Positions 7,208 to 16,560 of a stretch of 64,000 nt of DNA are shown in pieces; positions within the stretch are counted from its first letter, which is position 1, and the number at the start of each line of letters is the position of its first letter. The translations under genes were made by a program, and so were the position numbers. The stretch is from NCBI GenBank assembly GCA_015056495.1, contig SVGC01000009.1:62001-126000 (forward strand), read 5' to 3'. Below the pieces are notes generated by a model that was given only the letters and a program-made list of their open reading frames with translations, made no database searches and was not told the DNA's origin. The stretch is from Butyrivibrio sp. Lineage in GTDB: Bacteria; Bacillota; Clostridia; Lachnospirales; Lachnospiraceae.

Positions 7208-8995
7208 TTATTCAGCATATATGCTTCCAAATCCATCCCTGATGCTATCTCCAAGCATTACAAAGGTCTCTTTGGTTGGTGCTGAAGGGAATGGTGCATA
7301 TCCTACTCTGTCACCTTCAACCGGATAATAAAATGTTATTCCATTAACTTCATATTCAGCAACTTCATATTCACCATAATCCTGCTGTTCAAAAAAGTAC
7401 ACAGGGTTGAATCTTGGTGCCTCTTCTATGACACATATGCTTCCCTTTATCACGATAACTAATAGTAGCGCTGCCATAACCGCACCGTAGAACCATGGAG
7501 CAAGGGATTGTCTTACCTTGGTAAACAGCAGTATGAATATCCTGCCATAGACCACTGCAGCTACTATCCACAAATATACGCTTCCGTATCTGATGAGAGG
7601 TGAGCTCAAAAGCCAGTAGATCATTGATGCGATCAGTACACCGTCTACAAGGAGGAAATCTGCCAGACTTACAACTCTCCTGTGACTTAAGTGAAATACT
7701 CCAAAGGTCTTTTTTGCCTTGGCGTTCTTATCAGATATCACCAGATATAACACACTGGCGATAAATATGATCACTGCTGCAACATCCAATATCAAAAACA
7801 TCTTATTGAGATTGCCTATTTGGGAGAACCAATTAGGGAACCATTGTGAAAAAGGCATATCATACTGCAATACATCTGTATAGCCTCTGCCATAGACCAT
7901 TATTTCCTTGGCATCATAGGCAGCCTGCCCCTTTGGCACTTTCCAAGGCACATTGAACAGGTCGATTGATGTAAATGGATATATCAGCCAGCCTGATAAG
8001 ATCACATTTCTGATAAAAAATGGAATTGATATCATCAGACTCATTGCCACGCTAAATAGTATCGGAACAACTGAATCCTTTTTTCTGGTCCTTACAAGCT
8101 GCACGATCGGTTTGATGGCCAATAGCATAAGCATTGCCGCTGAGAGTTTGACAGTTGTTGTATAGACAGCTGCAAAGGTAAGGAATACAAAAGGTGCATA
8201 ATTTTTTTCATGCAGCACTAACAGATCCAGCCAGTGGATGATTATGTAAAATAGCAGGCAGCCGATAAAGTAATCTGATGCAGGAGCTACCATCTCATCA
8301 TAAATGGTGAATAGATAGTAAATTGCTGCAAGTCTTACAAAATCTGATAAGACTGGGTTTTTTCTGCGAACCAGATGCTTGATATCCACACATTGCCATG
8401 CAAGGAGGAGTGCGAAAAATCCTGTCATTACGTGATAGCTCTGTCCATTAACTGAATGAAAGCTGTAAAGAGCAGTAAGTGCAAAAGAAGCACTGTTATA
8501 GCCCAGTCTCAAATGCAGGTTTCCAAGGCCTTTTACTACTCCATATTTCTCAATCCATTCAATTGCCTGCGCATGATACAGATCACTGTCATAGTGCATG
8601 ATCCCATGTGATGTACCATAAGCCATGACAAATATCAAAAGTATGTACACCAAGGCGAATTTAGATGCCACTACTTTATGAGCGCACAGGCCTATTCCAT
8701 CAAACATGTCTGAATGATAGTGGTAGACAATAACACCACAAAAAAGAAGCATCACAAGATTGGCATGGACACCCACACCACCAAAGATGCTCCAGATTTC
8801 AGCATATATATTTGCAAAAATAAGTCCTGCAAATATATAGCTTTCAAAAAATCTTATATTGTATTTTTGGAGCTTTCCACTGGATGCAGATTTTCTCTGC
8901 ATCACAGAAAGCCCAGTCAGAAATTCTAATGTGCCATAACCAAGTATGTATGTTGTTATGAATACGTATATCCATATTAAAAGCACTTTGAACAT
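7208..8995 (-). CDS. large polytopic membrane protein, possible GT-C-like glycan enzyme (LIC_10190-like)
   Basis: A 595-residue integral membrane protein with roughly a dozen hydrophobic segments and an extracytoplasmic tail of about 70 residues (after FYGAVMAALLLVIVIKG). The segment HYDSDLYHAQAIEWIEKYG, followed by GLGNLHLRLGYNSASFALTALY, resembles a conserved patch in the LIC_10190 family of membrane proteins, some of which have the GT-C multi-pass layout with an acidic residue in an early external loop. That assignment is from memory and needs a profile search. A GAGGGG ribosome site sets the ATG. The gene comes after PAP2-like and rhamnose-reductase genes on the same strand, which suits a role in envelope glycan assembly, but no substrate can be named. 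Confidence 0.7.
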   Translation of the reverse strand: MFKVLLIWIYVFITTYILGYGTLEFLTGLSVMQRKSASSGKLQKYNIRFFESYIFAGLIFANIYAEIWSIFGGVGVHANLVMLLFCGVIVYHYHSDMFDGIGLCAHKVVASKFALVYILLIFVMAYGTSHGIMHYDSDLYHAQAIEWIEKYGVVKGLGNLHLRLGYNSASFALTALYSFHSVNGQSYHVMTGFFALLLAWQCVDIKHLVRRKNPVLSDFVRLAAIYYLFTIYDEMVAPASDYFIGCLLFYIIIHWLDLLVLHEKNYAPFVFLTFAAVYTTTVKLSAAMLMLLAIKPIVQLVRTRKKDSVVPILFSVAMSLMISIPFFIRNVILSGWLIYPFTSIDLFNVPWKVPKGQAAYDAKEIMVYGRGYTDVLQYDMPFSQWFPNWFSQIGNLNKMFLILDVAAVIIFIASVLYLVISDKNAKAKKTFGVFHLSHRRVVSLADFLLVDGVLIASMIYWLLSSPLIRYGSVYLWIVAAVVYGRIFILLFTKVRQSLAPWFYGAVMAALLLVIVIKGSICVIEEAPRFNPVYFFEQQDYGEYEVAEYEVNGITFYYPVEGDRVGYAPFPSAPTKETFVMLGDSIRDGFGSIYAE

Positions 8996-9041
8996 TTAAG
9001 TCCCCTCACTGTGCCCGTTTTTTATGATCATTTTTCAAATC

Positions 9042-9500
9042 TTAGAATAAAAATGTACATACAGCAAATCCGATTCCGGATCCAAGAATTGCTCCCATAA
9101 GTACCTGCAATGGTGTATGTCCGACAAACTCTTTCAGGCTCTCTTCTACAGTCATTTTACCCATTTCCTGGAAGAGCTCCATCATGTCGTTGATAACGAT
9201 GGCCTGTTTACCTGTTTCTCTTCTAACTCCCATAGCATCATGCATTACGATAACGGCTACAACAAAAGCAATTGCAAACTGAAAACCAGCCACTCCGTAA
9301 GTCATTCCTGTAGCGATAAGGGTAGCCATGACAGTTGAAGAATGAGAACTTGGCATACCGCCGTCGCCGGTAAGTCGCTCAACATTAAATTCTTTATTAA
9401 CTATCACATATAATATTGTCTTGATGACCTGAGCTGTAAGCCAGCCAAAAAAGGCAGCCACAAGAACAGTATTACTAACTATTTCTGTCAAAAAAGGCAT
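9042..9500 (-). CDS. divergent PAP2 family membrane protein (YuiD-like)
   Basis: A 152-residue membrane protein of the divergent PAP2 (DUF212) family. It has four to five hydrophobic segments, the motif GGMPSSHSST near residues 46-55 (equivalent to the PSGH motif of acid phosphatases) and a conserved VMHDAMGVRRETGKQA segment near 84-99. Family members are small presumed lipid-phosphate phosphatases, but their substrates are undetermined. The start follows GGGAG. It sits 13 bases after the rhamnose reductase gene on the same strand, so the two are probably co-transcribed, and a lipid-carrier role in glycan synthesis is plausible but inferred. Confidence 0.88.
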   Translation of the reverse strand: MPFLTEIVSNTVLVAAFFGWLTAQVIKTILYVIVNKEFNVERLTGDGGMPSSHSSTVMATLIATGMTYGVAGFQFAIAFVVAVIVMHDAMGVRRETGKQAIVINDMMELFQEMGKMTVEESLKEFVGHTPLQVLMGAILGSGIGFAVCTFLF

Positions 9501-9513
9501 TAATTATCTCCCA

Positions 9514-10392
9514 TTATAAAATATAGTCCTTCATGTATTTCTCGATAGCATCATGCCAATCAGCAAACATAAAGTCTGATGTTAACTTAAACATGTAATT
9601 CTCAAGTACAGAGTATTTTGGTCTTGGTGCAGCTGCAGGATTCATTGCTGAATACTGCTCTGATGTTACATGATTTACCTTAGTATTTTTGCCAGCGATC
9701 CTGAATATCTCTTCTGTAAAATCAGCCCAGTTAGTCTGTCCTTCACAGGTTCCGTGGAAAAGACCATAGTTGTCTGTGTTAAGCAGATAGTGAACTGCCT
9801 TGGCAAGCTCGTAAGTGCTTGTTGGTGAACCAAGCTGGTCCATAACTACGCTTACTTCATCATGTGTCTCAGATAATCTCATCATTGTCTTAACGAAGTT
9901 CTTGCCATCGCCATATAACCATGCTGTACGGATAGTGAAAAATCTGTCTGCAAACTGCTTTACAAATTCTTCTCCTGCAAGCTTGGTCTTACCATATACG
10001 CTGACAGGACCTGTTTTATCAAATTCAAGATATGGCTTTGTTCCATTTCCTTCAAAAACATAGTCTGTTGAGATATGAATAAGCTTGGCATTAGTATCAG
10101 TTGCTGCTATTGCAAGGTTTCTAGGTCCAATTGCATTGATCTTATAAGACAGATCAACATCTTTTTCCTGAGCATCGACTGCTGTATATGCTGCGCAGTT
10201 GATAATTGCATATGGCTTAACTTCTCTGGCAAGCTTCAATACATTGTCAACATTTGAAATATCAAGAGGTGTGATACCATCACCTTCAAAAATATCAGTA
10301 TTTACGATCTCATACTGGTCTTTGTCTGCAAGTTCAATATTTACAGCTCTTCCCAGCTGTCCATTACAGCCTGTTACAATTATCTTTTTCAA
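9514..10392 (-). CDS. rfbD: dTDP-4-dehydrorhamnose reductase
   Basis: A 292-residue short-chain dehydrogenase of the RfbD/RmlD family, which reduces dTDP-4-keto-L-rhamnose in the last step of dTDP-L-rhamnose synthesis. The Rossmann motif TGCNGQLGRAV is at residues 7-17, the catalytic YGKTK near 132-136 and the substrate-binding ISTDYVFEG near 107-115. The reading frame begins with TTG, 8 bases after AAGGAG; there is no better ATG in frame. The other rhamnose genes (rfbA, B, C) are not in the window. The PAP2 protein gene follows directly, and a short hairpin separates it from the upstream lipoprotein gene. Confidence 0.94.
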   Translation of the reverse strand: MKKIIVTGCNGQLGRAVNIELADKDQYEIVNTDIFEGDGITPLDISNVDNVLKLAREVKPYAIINCAAYTAVDAQEKDVDLSYKINAIGPRNLAIAATDTNAKLIHISTDYVFEGNGTKPYLEFDKTGPVSVYGKTKLAGEEFVKQFADRFFTIRTAWLYGDGKNFVKTMMRLSETHDEVSVVMDQLGSPTSTYELAKAVHYLLNTDNYGLFHGTCEGQTNWADFTEEIFRIAGKNTKVNHVTSEQYSAMNPAAAPRPKYSVLENYMFKLTSDFMFADWHDAIEKYMKDYIL

Positions 10393-10430
10393 TTTTCATT
10401 CTCCTTGTCAGCTTCTCTCTTACTTGAAAA

Positions 10431-10450
10431 CGGACGGTAAATACCGTCCG
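10431..10450 (-). terminator. short hairpin between the DUF3048 gene and rfbD
   Basis: CGGACGGTAAATACCGTCCG is a perfect stem of 8 bp with an AAAT-type loop, followed on the minus strand by TTTTC. It lies 18 bases past the lipoprotein stop codon and could be a weak terminator or attenuator. Confidence 0.55.
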
Positions 10451-10467
10451 CTCAGTTTTACTCTTTA

Positions 10468-11640
10468 TTAGTCTTCATAAACTACTGTGGAACCATTTAC
10501 TTCAAAGTTATCATTTTCTTTAATAACAAAGATCATTGTCTTACCAGTATTTACTGTTATCTCGTTTCCGTTGTCATCATAGTACTTGGTAGGAACATAG
10601 TCTTCTGTCTTTTCCCATGTAACATGGATCATCTTGCCCTGAGTGATATAGTATCCGTCTCTTGTTGTGTCATGCATCTGGAATGCAAGATAACCATTGT
10701 CATCACGGATCTCATTGTATGTTCTCTGGATGATAACATTGGCAAATGCAAGCTGCTCACCAGTTACAGCATCCTTCTGAGCTTCTCCGTACAATGTCTT
10801 GTAATAAAGTCCGTCTTCTTCGTTGTATGAAAGAGCTGACTTAGTTACAGGGAAGCATCCGGACATATCGATCTCAGTAGCTTCTACAGCATCGCTGTAA
10901 TCCTCAAGTGTGTTTGGATTGGACTTAGTAGTAAAGTTAAAATGTGATTCGCCGTAGTAGTACTCATCTCTGTGCTCAAGTGAAAATCCAGCTTTATCAA
11001 TAGCTGCAAGAACATGCGCAGCATCTGTAAATGCTGTATGCTCTGAAGTACTTCCCTCAGGAACACGGAAGAAAGCGCCATAATCTGAACCCATTTTTCC
11101 GCCAACACCATTTAAGTTATCTACATCATCTCTTGTAAGGATGTTTGTTACATATACTTCTGGGCCGCCATAATGAATAATGATCGGATCATATTCAAGA
11201 GCAGCATATACGAAATAATCTCTGATACTACGGATATTACCAATCTGGCTAAGGTCTGTCCAGTCTTCAAGAATACCCATCTGACGTGACATTGAGCCTT
11301 CTTCCATGATCTCATAAAATACTGCTACATTGCTAAGTCCGTACTGTGGCTGAGCCTGCTTATTGATAGGATACATAACTGCAAGTGGTCTTGTAGCTGC
11401 AGCTTCTTCTGTTATCCATTCATTTGTAAATAAGCTTCTGACCATTCCTTCAGCAGGTGCTTCGTCATCATCTACTACTTCTTCTACACTTGCTTCTGTA
11501 GCAGCTTCTGCTGAAACCTCAGTAGCATCGTCAATTTTTTCAATACTGATACCTGTTACTGCATCGTCGCTATCTTTTTTACAACCAAATAACATAGCAG
11601 CTGTAAGTACAGTAAGGCCTAATACTTTCAGTTTCTTCAT
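10468..11640 (-). CDS. DUF3048 domain lipoprotein (YerB-like)
   Basis: A 390-residue secreted lipoprotein. The N-terminus MKKLKVLGLTVLTAAMLFGC is a signal peptide ending in a lipobox Cys at residue 20, followed by an acidic linker of about 45 residues rich in Glu, Asp and Ala. The rest is the DUF3048 family seen in Bacillus YerB, with conserved stretches RPLAVMYPI, SNVAVFYEIMEEGSMSR, IGNIRSIRDYF and HYGGPEVY. The family is on the outer face of the membrane and its biochemical role is not settled. A GGGAG site sets the start. The spacer to HPr (11641-11743) holds two small inverted repeats, at 11670-11690 and 11693-11714, without a T run. Confidence 0.9.
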   Translation of the reverse strand: MKKLKVLGLTVLTAAMLFGCKKDSDDAVTGISIEKIDDATEVSAEAATEASVEEVVDDDEAPAEGMVRSLFTNEWITEEAAATRPLAVMYPINKQAQPQYGLSNVAVFYEIMEEGSMSRQMGILEDWTDLSQIGNIRSIRDYFVYAALEYDPIIIHYGGPEVYVTNILTRDDVDNLNGVGGKMGSDYGAFFRVPEGSTSEHTAFTDAAHVLAAIDKAGFSLEHRDEYYYGESHFNFTTKSNPNTLEDYSDAVEATEIDMSGCFPVTKSALSYNEEDGLYYKTLYGEAQKDAVTGEQLAFANVIIQRTYNEIRDDNGYLAFQMHDTTRDGYYITQGKMIHVTWEKTEDYVPTKYYDDNGNEITVNTGKTMIFVIKENDNFEVNGSTVVYED

Positions 11641-11743
11641 TCTTATAACTCCCTCTCTTTAGTCATACTATATGGAGTATTTCTCCATATTCTTAAACTG
11701 CTATTACAGTTTAAATATATCCCCTCGCTTTATTGCGTAGATA

Positions 11744-12007
11744 TTACTCTCCAAGTCCATTATTTACAGCTTCTACAAGTGCTGCAAGTGCTTCTTCCTC
11801 ATCCTGGCCTTCACAACGGAATTCCAATTCATCACCGCATTTTACACATGCGCCCAGCACTGACAATACACTTTTGGCATTGGCTGTGTTGCCATCATAA
11901 CTAAATGTTATGTGGCATTTATAGTTCATAGCCACTTTGCAAAGATTTCCTGCTGGTCTTAAATGCAAGCCTGTAGGATTCTTTATGACTACTTTTTGAC
12001 TTACCAT
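11744..12007 (-). CDS. ptsH: phosphocarrier protein HPr
   Basis: An 87-residue HPr of the phosphotransferase system. His-15 in GLHLRPAG is the residue phosphorylated by enzyme I, and Ser-46 in NAKSVLSVLG is the HPr-kinase site used in Gram-positive catabolite control. Both key residues are present, so it can act in sugar uptake and in CcpA signalling. AGGAGG lies before the ATG. It is encoded 21 bases downstream of glmM rather than beside ptsI, which is common in clostridia. No enzyme I, HPr kinase or PTS permease is in the window. Compare the His-less relative at 54503-54733. Confidence 0.93.
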   Translation of the reverse strand: MVSQKVVIKNPTGLHLRPAGNLCKVAMNYKCHITFSYDGNTANAKSVLSVLGACVKCGDELEFRCEGQDEEEALAALVEAVNNGLGE

Positions 12008-12028
12008 TAACCCACTCCTCCAAGTAAT

Positions 12029-13378
12029 TTACAACATCACATTCTGTATAAGTTCTGCAAGTTTTTTAGCTTCGTCTTCGATCATCTTTTGGTCTTTACC
12101 TTCGATCATAACTCTGACAAGAGGCTCTGTTCCTGATGGTCTGATAAGTACTCTGCCATCTCCGGCAAACTTCTTATTTAGATCCTCAATTGCCTGAGCT
12201 ATTTCAGGATATTCCATATACTGATCTTTTTTATGATTAGGTACTGTAGCATTGAACAATGCCTGTGGCATTACTTCCATAACGCCTGCAAGCTCTGAGA
12301 GCTTTTTGCCAGTCTTGACCATAACTTCCATGAGGTGAAGGGCACTTAAAAGTCCATCTCCTGTTGTATTGTCATCAAGGAAAATAATGTGTCCTGACTG
12401 CTCTCCTCCAAGATTAGCACCGATTTCTTTCATGTGCTCAAGAACATATCTGTCACCAACCTTGGTCTTGTCGATCTGAATACCCTCGCGTTCTCCCATT
12501 TTGAAGAATCCAAGGTTACTCATAACTGTTGCGACAATAGTATCTTTTTTGAGCTTACCATTGTCTTTCATAAATTTACCGATAATGGCCATTATCTGGT
12601 CACCATCAACCATATTGCCGTTTTCATCAACTGCAAGGAATCTGTCTGCATCTCCGTCAAAAGCAAGACCGATATCAGCCTTTTCAGTTACTACTCTGCC
12701 CATGAGCTCTTCCATGTGAGTAGAACCACAGTTGGCATTGATGTTGGTTCCATCAGGATTAGTATGGATAGGAATAACTGTTGCTCCAAGCTGCTTGATA
12801 GCCTCAACTGAAGTATATGAAGAAGCACCTTCAGCGCAGTCCATAACTACTTTAAGTGAATCAAGATGTACATCTACGCAATGGATATTGTGGTTGATGT
12901 ATTCCTCTTTGGCATCCGGACGATTCTTGATCTTACCAACTCCTGCACCTGTAGGCATCTTAATGCCTTCCATGTTGTTGCGGATAAGAGCTTCGATCTC
13001 ATCTTCCATTGCATCTGGAAGCTTAAATCCATTGCCATCAAAAAACTTGATTCCGTTGAATTCCATTGGATTATGTGATGCTGAGATGACTACACCTGCA
13101 TCAACACGATACTTCTTAGTAAGATATGCAACAGCAGGTGTTGGAAGCACTCCAACATTAACTACGTTGGCTCCTACAGAGCAAGCTCCTGCCATAAGTG
13201 CGCTGGCTAACATATCTCCTGATATTCTTGTATCGCATCCAACCATGATTGTTGGCTTGTGATTGTTCTCCTTAGATAAAACATATGCTCCAGCCTGACC
13301 AAGTTGCATGGCAAGTAGCGGTGTAAGCTCATCATTGGCTACGCCTCTAACGCCATCTGTTCCAAACATTCTAGACAT
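12029..13378 (-). CDS. glmM: phosphoglucosamine mutase
   Basis: Converts glucosamine-6-phosphate to glucosamine-1-phosphate on the route to UDP-GlcNAc and peptidoglycan. The 449-residue length is standard. MFGTDGVRG is at the N-terminus, the phosphoserine loop ISASHNPMEFNG is near residues 98-109, the Mg-binding DGDADR is near 243-248 and the C-terminal phosphate-binding RPSGTEPLVRV near 415-425. The ribosome site is AAAGGAG. It is downstream of cdaA and cdaR, the order known from Bacillus and other Firmicutes, where GlmM can bind and restrain the diadenylate cyclase. Confidence 0.98.
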   Translation of the reverse strand: MSRMFGTDGVRGVANDELTPLLAMQLGQAGAYVLSKENNHKPTIMVGCDTRISGDMLASALMAGACSVGANVVNVGVLPTPAVAYLTKKYRVDAGVVISASHNPMEFNGIKFFDGNGFKLPDAMEDEIEALIRNNMEGIKMPTGAGVGKIKNRPDAKEEYINHNIHCVDVHLDSLKVVMDCAEGASSYTSVEAIKQLGATVIPIHTNPDGTNINANCGSTHMEELMGRVVTEKADIGLAFDGDADRFLAVDENGNMVDGDQIMAIIGKFMKDNGKLKKDTIVATVMSNLGFFKMGEREGIQIDKTKVGDRYVLEHMKEIGANLGGEQSGHIIFLDDNTTGDGLLSALHLMEVMVKTGKKLSELAGVMEVMPQALFNATVPNHKKDQYMEYPEIAQAIEDLNKKFAGDGRVLIRPSGTEPLVRVMIEGKDQKMIEDEAKKLAELIQNVML

Positions 13379-13429
13379 TTATCTCTAACTCCTTTAAAAT
13401 CTGTTCCCCTACTTATTTTTCGATCGACA

Positions 13430-14716
13430 TTATTCTTCTGTTATAAGTATCTGTACTGAAACACTGTCTGATGTCGATACTCCATCGGGAAGTGTTAAAT
13501 CTACCGAAGTAGAATACGTTCCCGCAACTAAATTGTCAAGTTCACGACTATCCATGAACTCCTGCATGTCAATCTCACCTGTAATGGTACTGGCTGTTGC
13601 AGTATCCAGTGCAGCCTGAAGGCCTGATACTGTAATGCTCTGCGTAGTATCACCCTCTTCTTCTCCAGTAACTATAGTAACCTGGTATCCTTCCGGAACA
13701 TTACTGATAGTAAATGAAGATACATCAAGATCAACTGTCTTGGATTTAGTCTCTTCAATATGGACAACTACAGATACGATACCATTGAAATCACTATCTC
13801 CAAAGGAAATATTGCTTGGCAGATAATCTGTAAGATCAATTGTAGTTTCAAGGTTCTCTGTAAGTCCCTGAACATTTAACAGTGCATCTGATACACCGAT
13901 AAAATCAACTTCACTAAGGGCGCTGCTCCTGCCGGCAATAAGAATTGTATCCGGTGTAGAATCTATAACACCTGTTAACTGGTAGCCACTGGCCGGTGTG
14001 CCTGTGATGGTGTAGACAATAGGTACTCTCTTGGTTTCCAGTATTGTCACATTGACTCTTACTGATGTGATGTTGAGTGTGAGATTTCCTTCGGAAATAA
14101 CATTGCCCTCTTCATCATAGAGTTTGATATCAGCATCTGTTCCAATATTGGATGTAAATCCTGTAACGTCTACATCTACAACTGCTGACTTGATCTGGCT
14201 TACAATAGATTCCGGTCCGCTGACTCTGATAAGGTTCTGCTCTGTAGAAACAGTTCCTACAATGTATCCGTCTTCAAGAGTTCCGGAAGTTGTAGCTGTA
14301 AGAGCAAGAGTCTTGGTAGCCTTGTCTTCAACATCAAGTTTAACAGTATCGATACTTCCTGTAATACTCTCTATTTCATTGCTGTATTTATTAGTTGTAA
14401 GAGAGATTGCTATTGTATAATTGCTGGTCATATTGGCCACATCAGCTGTTGCAACAATATTATCCTTGGACAATGAATCAATAGCAGTTCTTGGTGCATA
14501 GACTTTAACGGTACTGATAACGTCAGTATCATCCAGCACTTCATATACCTGACCATTTTCTGTGATCAGACTTGTGTTCTTGATCGTGACTGGTACATCA
14601 TAGAATGTCTGTGATACTACCGGGTCATTTATATTGGTAATAAGGAACCAAAGGATTGCTGCAAAAACAACTGATGCAAGCTTTAGTCCCCAATTGGATG
14701 TCAGCTTTTTGATCAT
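13430..14716 (-). CDS. cdaR: YbbR-domain regulator of diadenylate cyclase
   Basis: A 428-residue membrane-anchored protein. One membrane segment near residues 10-27 (KLASVVFAAILWFLITNI) is followed by an extracytoplasmic part with about four YbbR repeats of 80-90 residues, each with a V..V.V.G-type strand pattern. In Bacillus and Listeria, CdaR binds the cyclase CdaA through the membrane and modulates c-di-AMP production. The start is set at the ATG of ATGA overlapping the cdaA stop codon, behind GGAAAGG. A start 21 bases further up lies wholly inside cdaA and has no better site. Translation of the two genes is probably coupled. Confidence 0.94.
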   Translation of the reverse strand: MIKKLTSNWGLKLASVVFAAILWFLITNINDPVVSQTFYDVPVTIKNTSLITENGQVYEVLDDTDVISTVKVYAPRTAIDSLSKDNIVATADVANMTSNYTIAISLTTNKYSNEIESITGSIDTVKLDVEDKATKTLALTATTSGTLEDGYIVGTVSTEQNLIRVSGPESIVSQIKSAVVDVDVTGFTSNIGTDADIKLYDEEGNVISEGNLTLNITSVRVNVTILETKRVPIVYTITGTPASGYQLTGVIDSTPDTILIAGRSSALSEVDFIGVSDALLNVQGLTENLETTIDLTDYLPSNISFGDSDFNGIVSVVVHIEETKSKTVDLDVSSFTISNVPEGYQVTIVTGEEEGDTTQSITVSGLQAALDTATASTITGEIDMQEFMDSRELDNLVAGTYSTSVDLTLPDGVSTSDSVSVQILITEE

Positions 14717-15573
14717 GCCTTTGCCTTTCCTTTCCATGTTATTCTCTTATGGTCTTCACTTGGTTTATTCTGTATCTGGCGAAGTCGCTCTCTGAGTCTG
14801 TCACTATCAACAGCACCTTCAAGCTTGCCTTCATATGCAACGCTTATCTTACCTGTCTCTTCTGATACGATAAGTGTCATGGAATCTGTAGCCTCTGAGA
14901 TACCAACACCAGCTCTGTGTCTTGTTCCAAGCTCTTTTCCAATAGACATATTATCTGACAGTGGCAGATAGCATGTAGCAGCTGTGATCCTGTTGCCTCG
15001 GATGATAACAGCACCATCATGGAGCGGTGTGTTATGCTCAAAGATGTTGATCAAAAGCTGGCTTGTAACTACACCATCGATATCAATACCGGTTCTCTCA
15101 TAATCTACAAGAGAACTCTCCTGCTCAATGACTATAAGGGCACCTGTACGCACCTTGGCCATCTCAACACAGGCTCTGATGATCTCATTTACAGTTTTAT
15201 CTGAAAATCTTCCTTCAGGAGAATTATCAGTAAAATTGAAAAGGCTTGAGAAATAATTTTTTCTTCCCAGCTGTTCAAGAGCTTTTCTAAGCTCAGGCTG
15301 CAAAATTACTACCATGGCTATTACTGCTATACTAAAAACATTTTCAACTATCCACAAAATGGTGGACATTTCAAAAAACGCAGCAATAATTATAAACACA
15401 ACAATAACTATGACCCCTTTTAAAAGAGACCATAGTCTTGTATTACGAGCCCATACCAACATGTGATATACCAAAAAGGCTATTATCAATATTTCTACGA
15501 CATCAACAGCCCTGATGGTAGGCATGTGCAGATTTGTTAAGTTGTTGTTAAAAAAGAATTCAATCTGCTCCAT
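14713..15573 (-). CDS. cdaA: diadenylate cyclase CdaA
   Basis: Makes cyclic di-AMP from two ATP; c-di-AMP controls potassium and osmolyte balance and wall integrity in Firmicutes. The 286-residue protein has three membrane segments in the first 95 residues and a cytoplasmic DAC domain. The catalytic motifs are intact: LHDGAVIIRGNRI (DGA) near residues 184-196 and LGTRHRAGVGISE (RHR) near 216-228. It overlaps cdaR by 4 bases. Upstream on the same strand are two membrane proteins of unknown role that may share the transcript. No c-di-AMP phosphodiesterase or ydaO-type riboswitch was noticed in the window. Confidence 0.97.
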   Translation of the reverse strand: MEQIEFFFNNNLTNLHMPTIRAVDVVEILIIAFLVYHMLVWARNTRLWSLLKGVIVIVVFIIIAAFFEMSTILWIVENVFSIAVIAMVVILQPELRKALEQLGRKNYFSSLFNFTDNSPEGRFSDKTVNEIIRACVEMAKVRTGALIVIEQESSLVDYERTGIDIDGVVTSQLLINIFEHNTPLHDGAVIIRGNRITAATCYLPLSDNMSIGKELGTRHRAGVGISEATDSMTLIVSEETGKISVAYEGKLEGAVDSDRLRERLRQIQNKPSEDHKRITWKGKAKA

Positions 15574-15588
15574 TATTTATTGTTCTTT

Positions 15589-16554
15589 CTATCTGTCAGC
15601 ATTCTCTCTTTTGTGCGACTGCTGTGCACGTGAGCGGTTGATCTTCTTCACCTTTTTCTCAGGTGTAGAAACTGTAACCTTAGGAACTGCCTTGACATAA
15701 TAATAATATTCATCATCTTCGAACTGAACATTTTCAGTACGACTATAATCAAGATCAAATGCAAAAAATTCAATGCACTTGGCAAGAAGTCCTGCCACTA
15801 CTGCTCCAATTATCACAGAAATAATAGATATCTGTGTATTGAAGATAAGATCTCCAACAAGCATGCAGATCGCATCACATAAAGCACCTGCGATGATAGC
15901 AATTGACCATGCATGGTCGATTGACAGTCTTCTGATCACATAAACTACAGAAAGTGTAACTGCAAAGGCTATGATCACAGCAAGCATTGCCTTGTTGGCC
16001 ATAAGCTCTGATAAAACAGACTGAAAAGCTATTGTTGTCTCTTCTGCATCTGCTGTTGTAAATGCTGTAGCATTCTCAGCAACATAGCGGATCACGTATG
16101 TGACTACAACGCCACATGTAACTGAAATAATAGAAACCGGTGTGCCCATAAGACCCATTGCAATAGGGATCACATATGGAACATGGAAAAAGAAACACAG
16201 CGGTGTCAGCATTACAGCCAATGTATCCTTTGGTGAAAATCTAAAATACAAAAGAAACATTATCAGAAATAGAATGACTACTGCCAACATACATGGCAGA
16301 GACAATTCATATAGATGTCCGATTATAAACAGTGCACTCATAAATACCATGAAGTTCTTTGGCATAATTGAGCACAGCAAAGCAGCCATCAATACTATCG
16401 GGAAGGATGTAAGTGATGACTGGTATCCTATTCTTGAATTGATTGCAAGTAATGCGACCAATGACAATACGAACTTCCAACCATAAGTCAGATAAGTCTC
16501 GTACTTCATATAAAAATTTTTTATATACTCTTTAAATTCCAGTAATGATGTCAT
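15589..16554 (-). CDS. polytopic membrane protein of unknown function
   Basis: A 321-residue protein not recognised as any named family. About eight or nine hydrophobic segments fill residues 22-265; the C-terminal 55 residues are soluble, with an acidic DDEYYYYVK patch followed by a Lys/Arg-rich tail (KKVKKINRSR). It lies between the two-segment membrane protein gene (6-base gap) and cdaA (15-base gap) on the same strand, so it is probably part of the cda operon. Its ribosome site is poor (GGAAT) and it may rely on coupling with the gene before it. No transporter motif is evident. A role in envelope growth is suggested only by position. Confidence 0.75.
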   Translation of the reverse strand: MTSLLEFKEYIKNFYMKYETYLTYGWKFVLSLVALLAINSRIGYQSSLTSFPIVLMAALLCSIMPKNFMVFMSALFIIGHLYELSLPCMLAVVILFLIMFLLYFRFSPKDTLAVMLTPLCFFFHVPYVIPIAMGLMGTPVSIISVTCGVVVTYVIRYVAENATAFTTADAEETTIAFQSVLSELMANKAMLAVIIAFAVTLSVVYVIRRLSIDHAWSIAIIAGALCDAICMLVGDLIFNTQISIISVIIGAVVAGLLAKCIEFFAFDLDYSRTENVQFEDDEYYYYVKAVPKVTVSTPEKKVKKINRSRAQQSHKRENADR

Positions 16555-16560
16555 AACAGA

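Noticed and set aside
12732-13262. Plus-strand open frame of 176 codons opposite glmM
   Set aside because: It is antisense to conserved glmM sequence, has no ribosome site and its translation shows no recognisable family; it mirrors the codon pattern of glmM.
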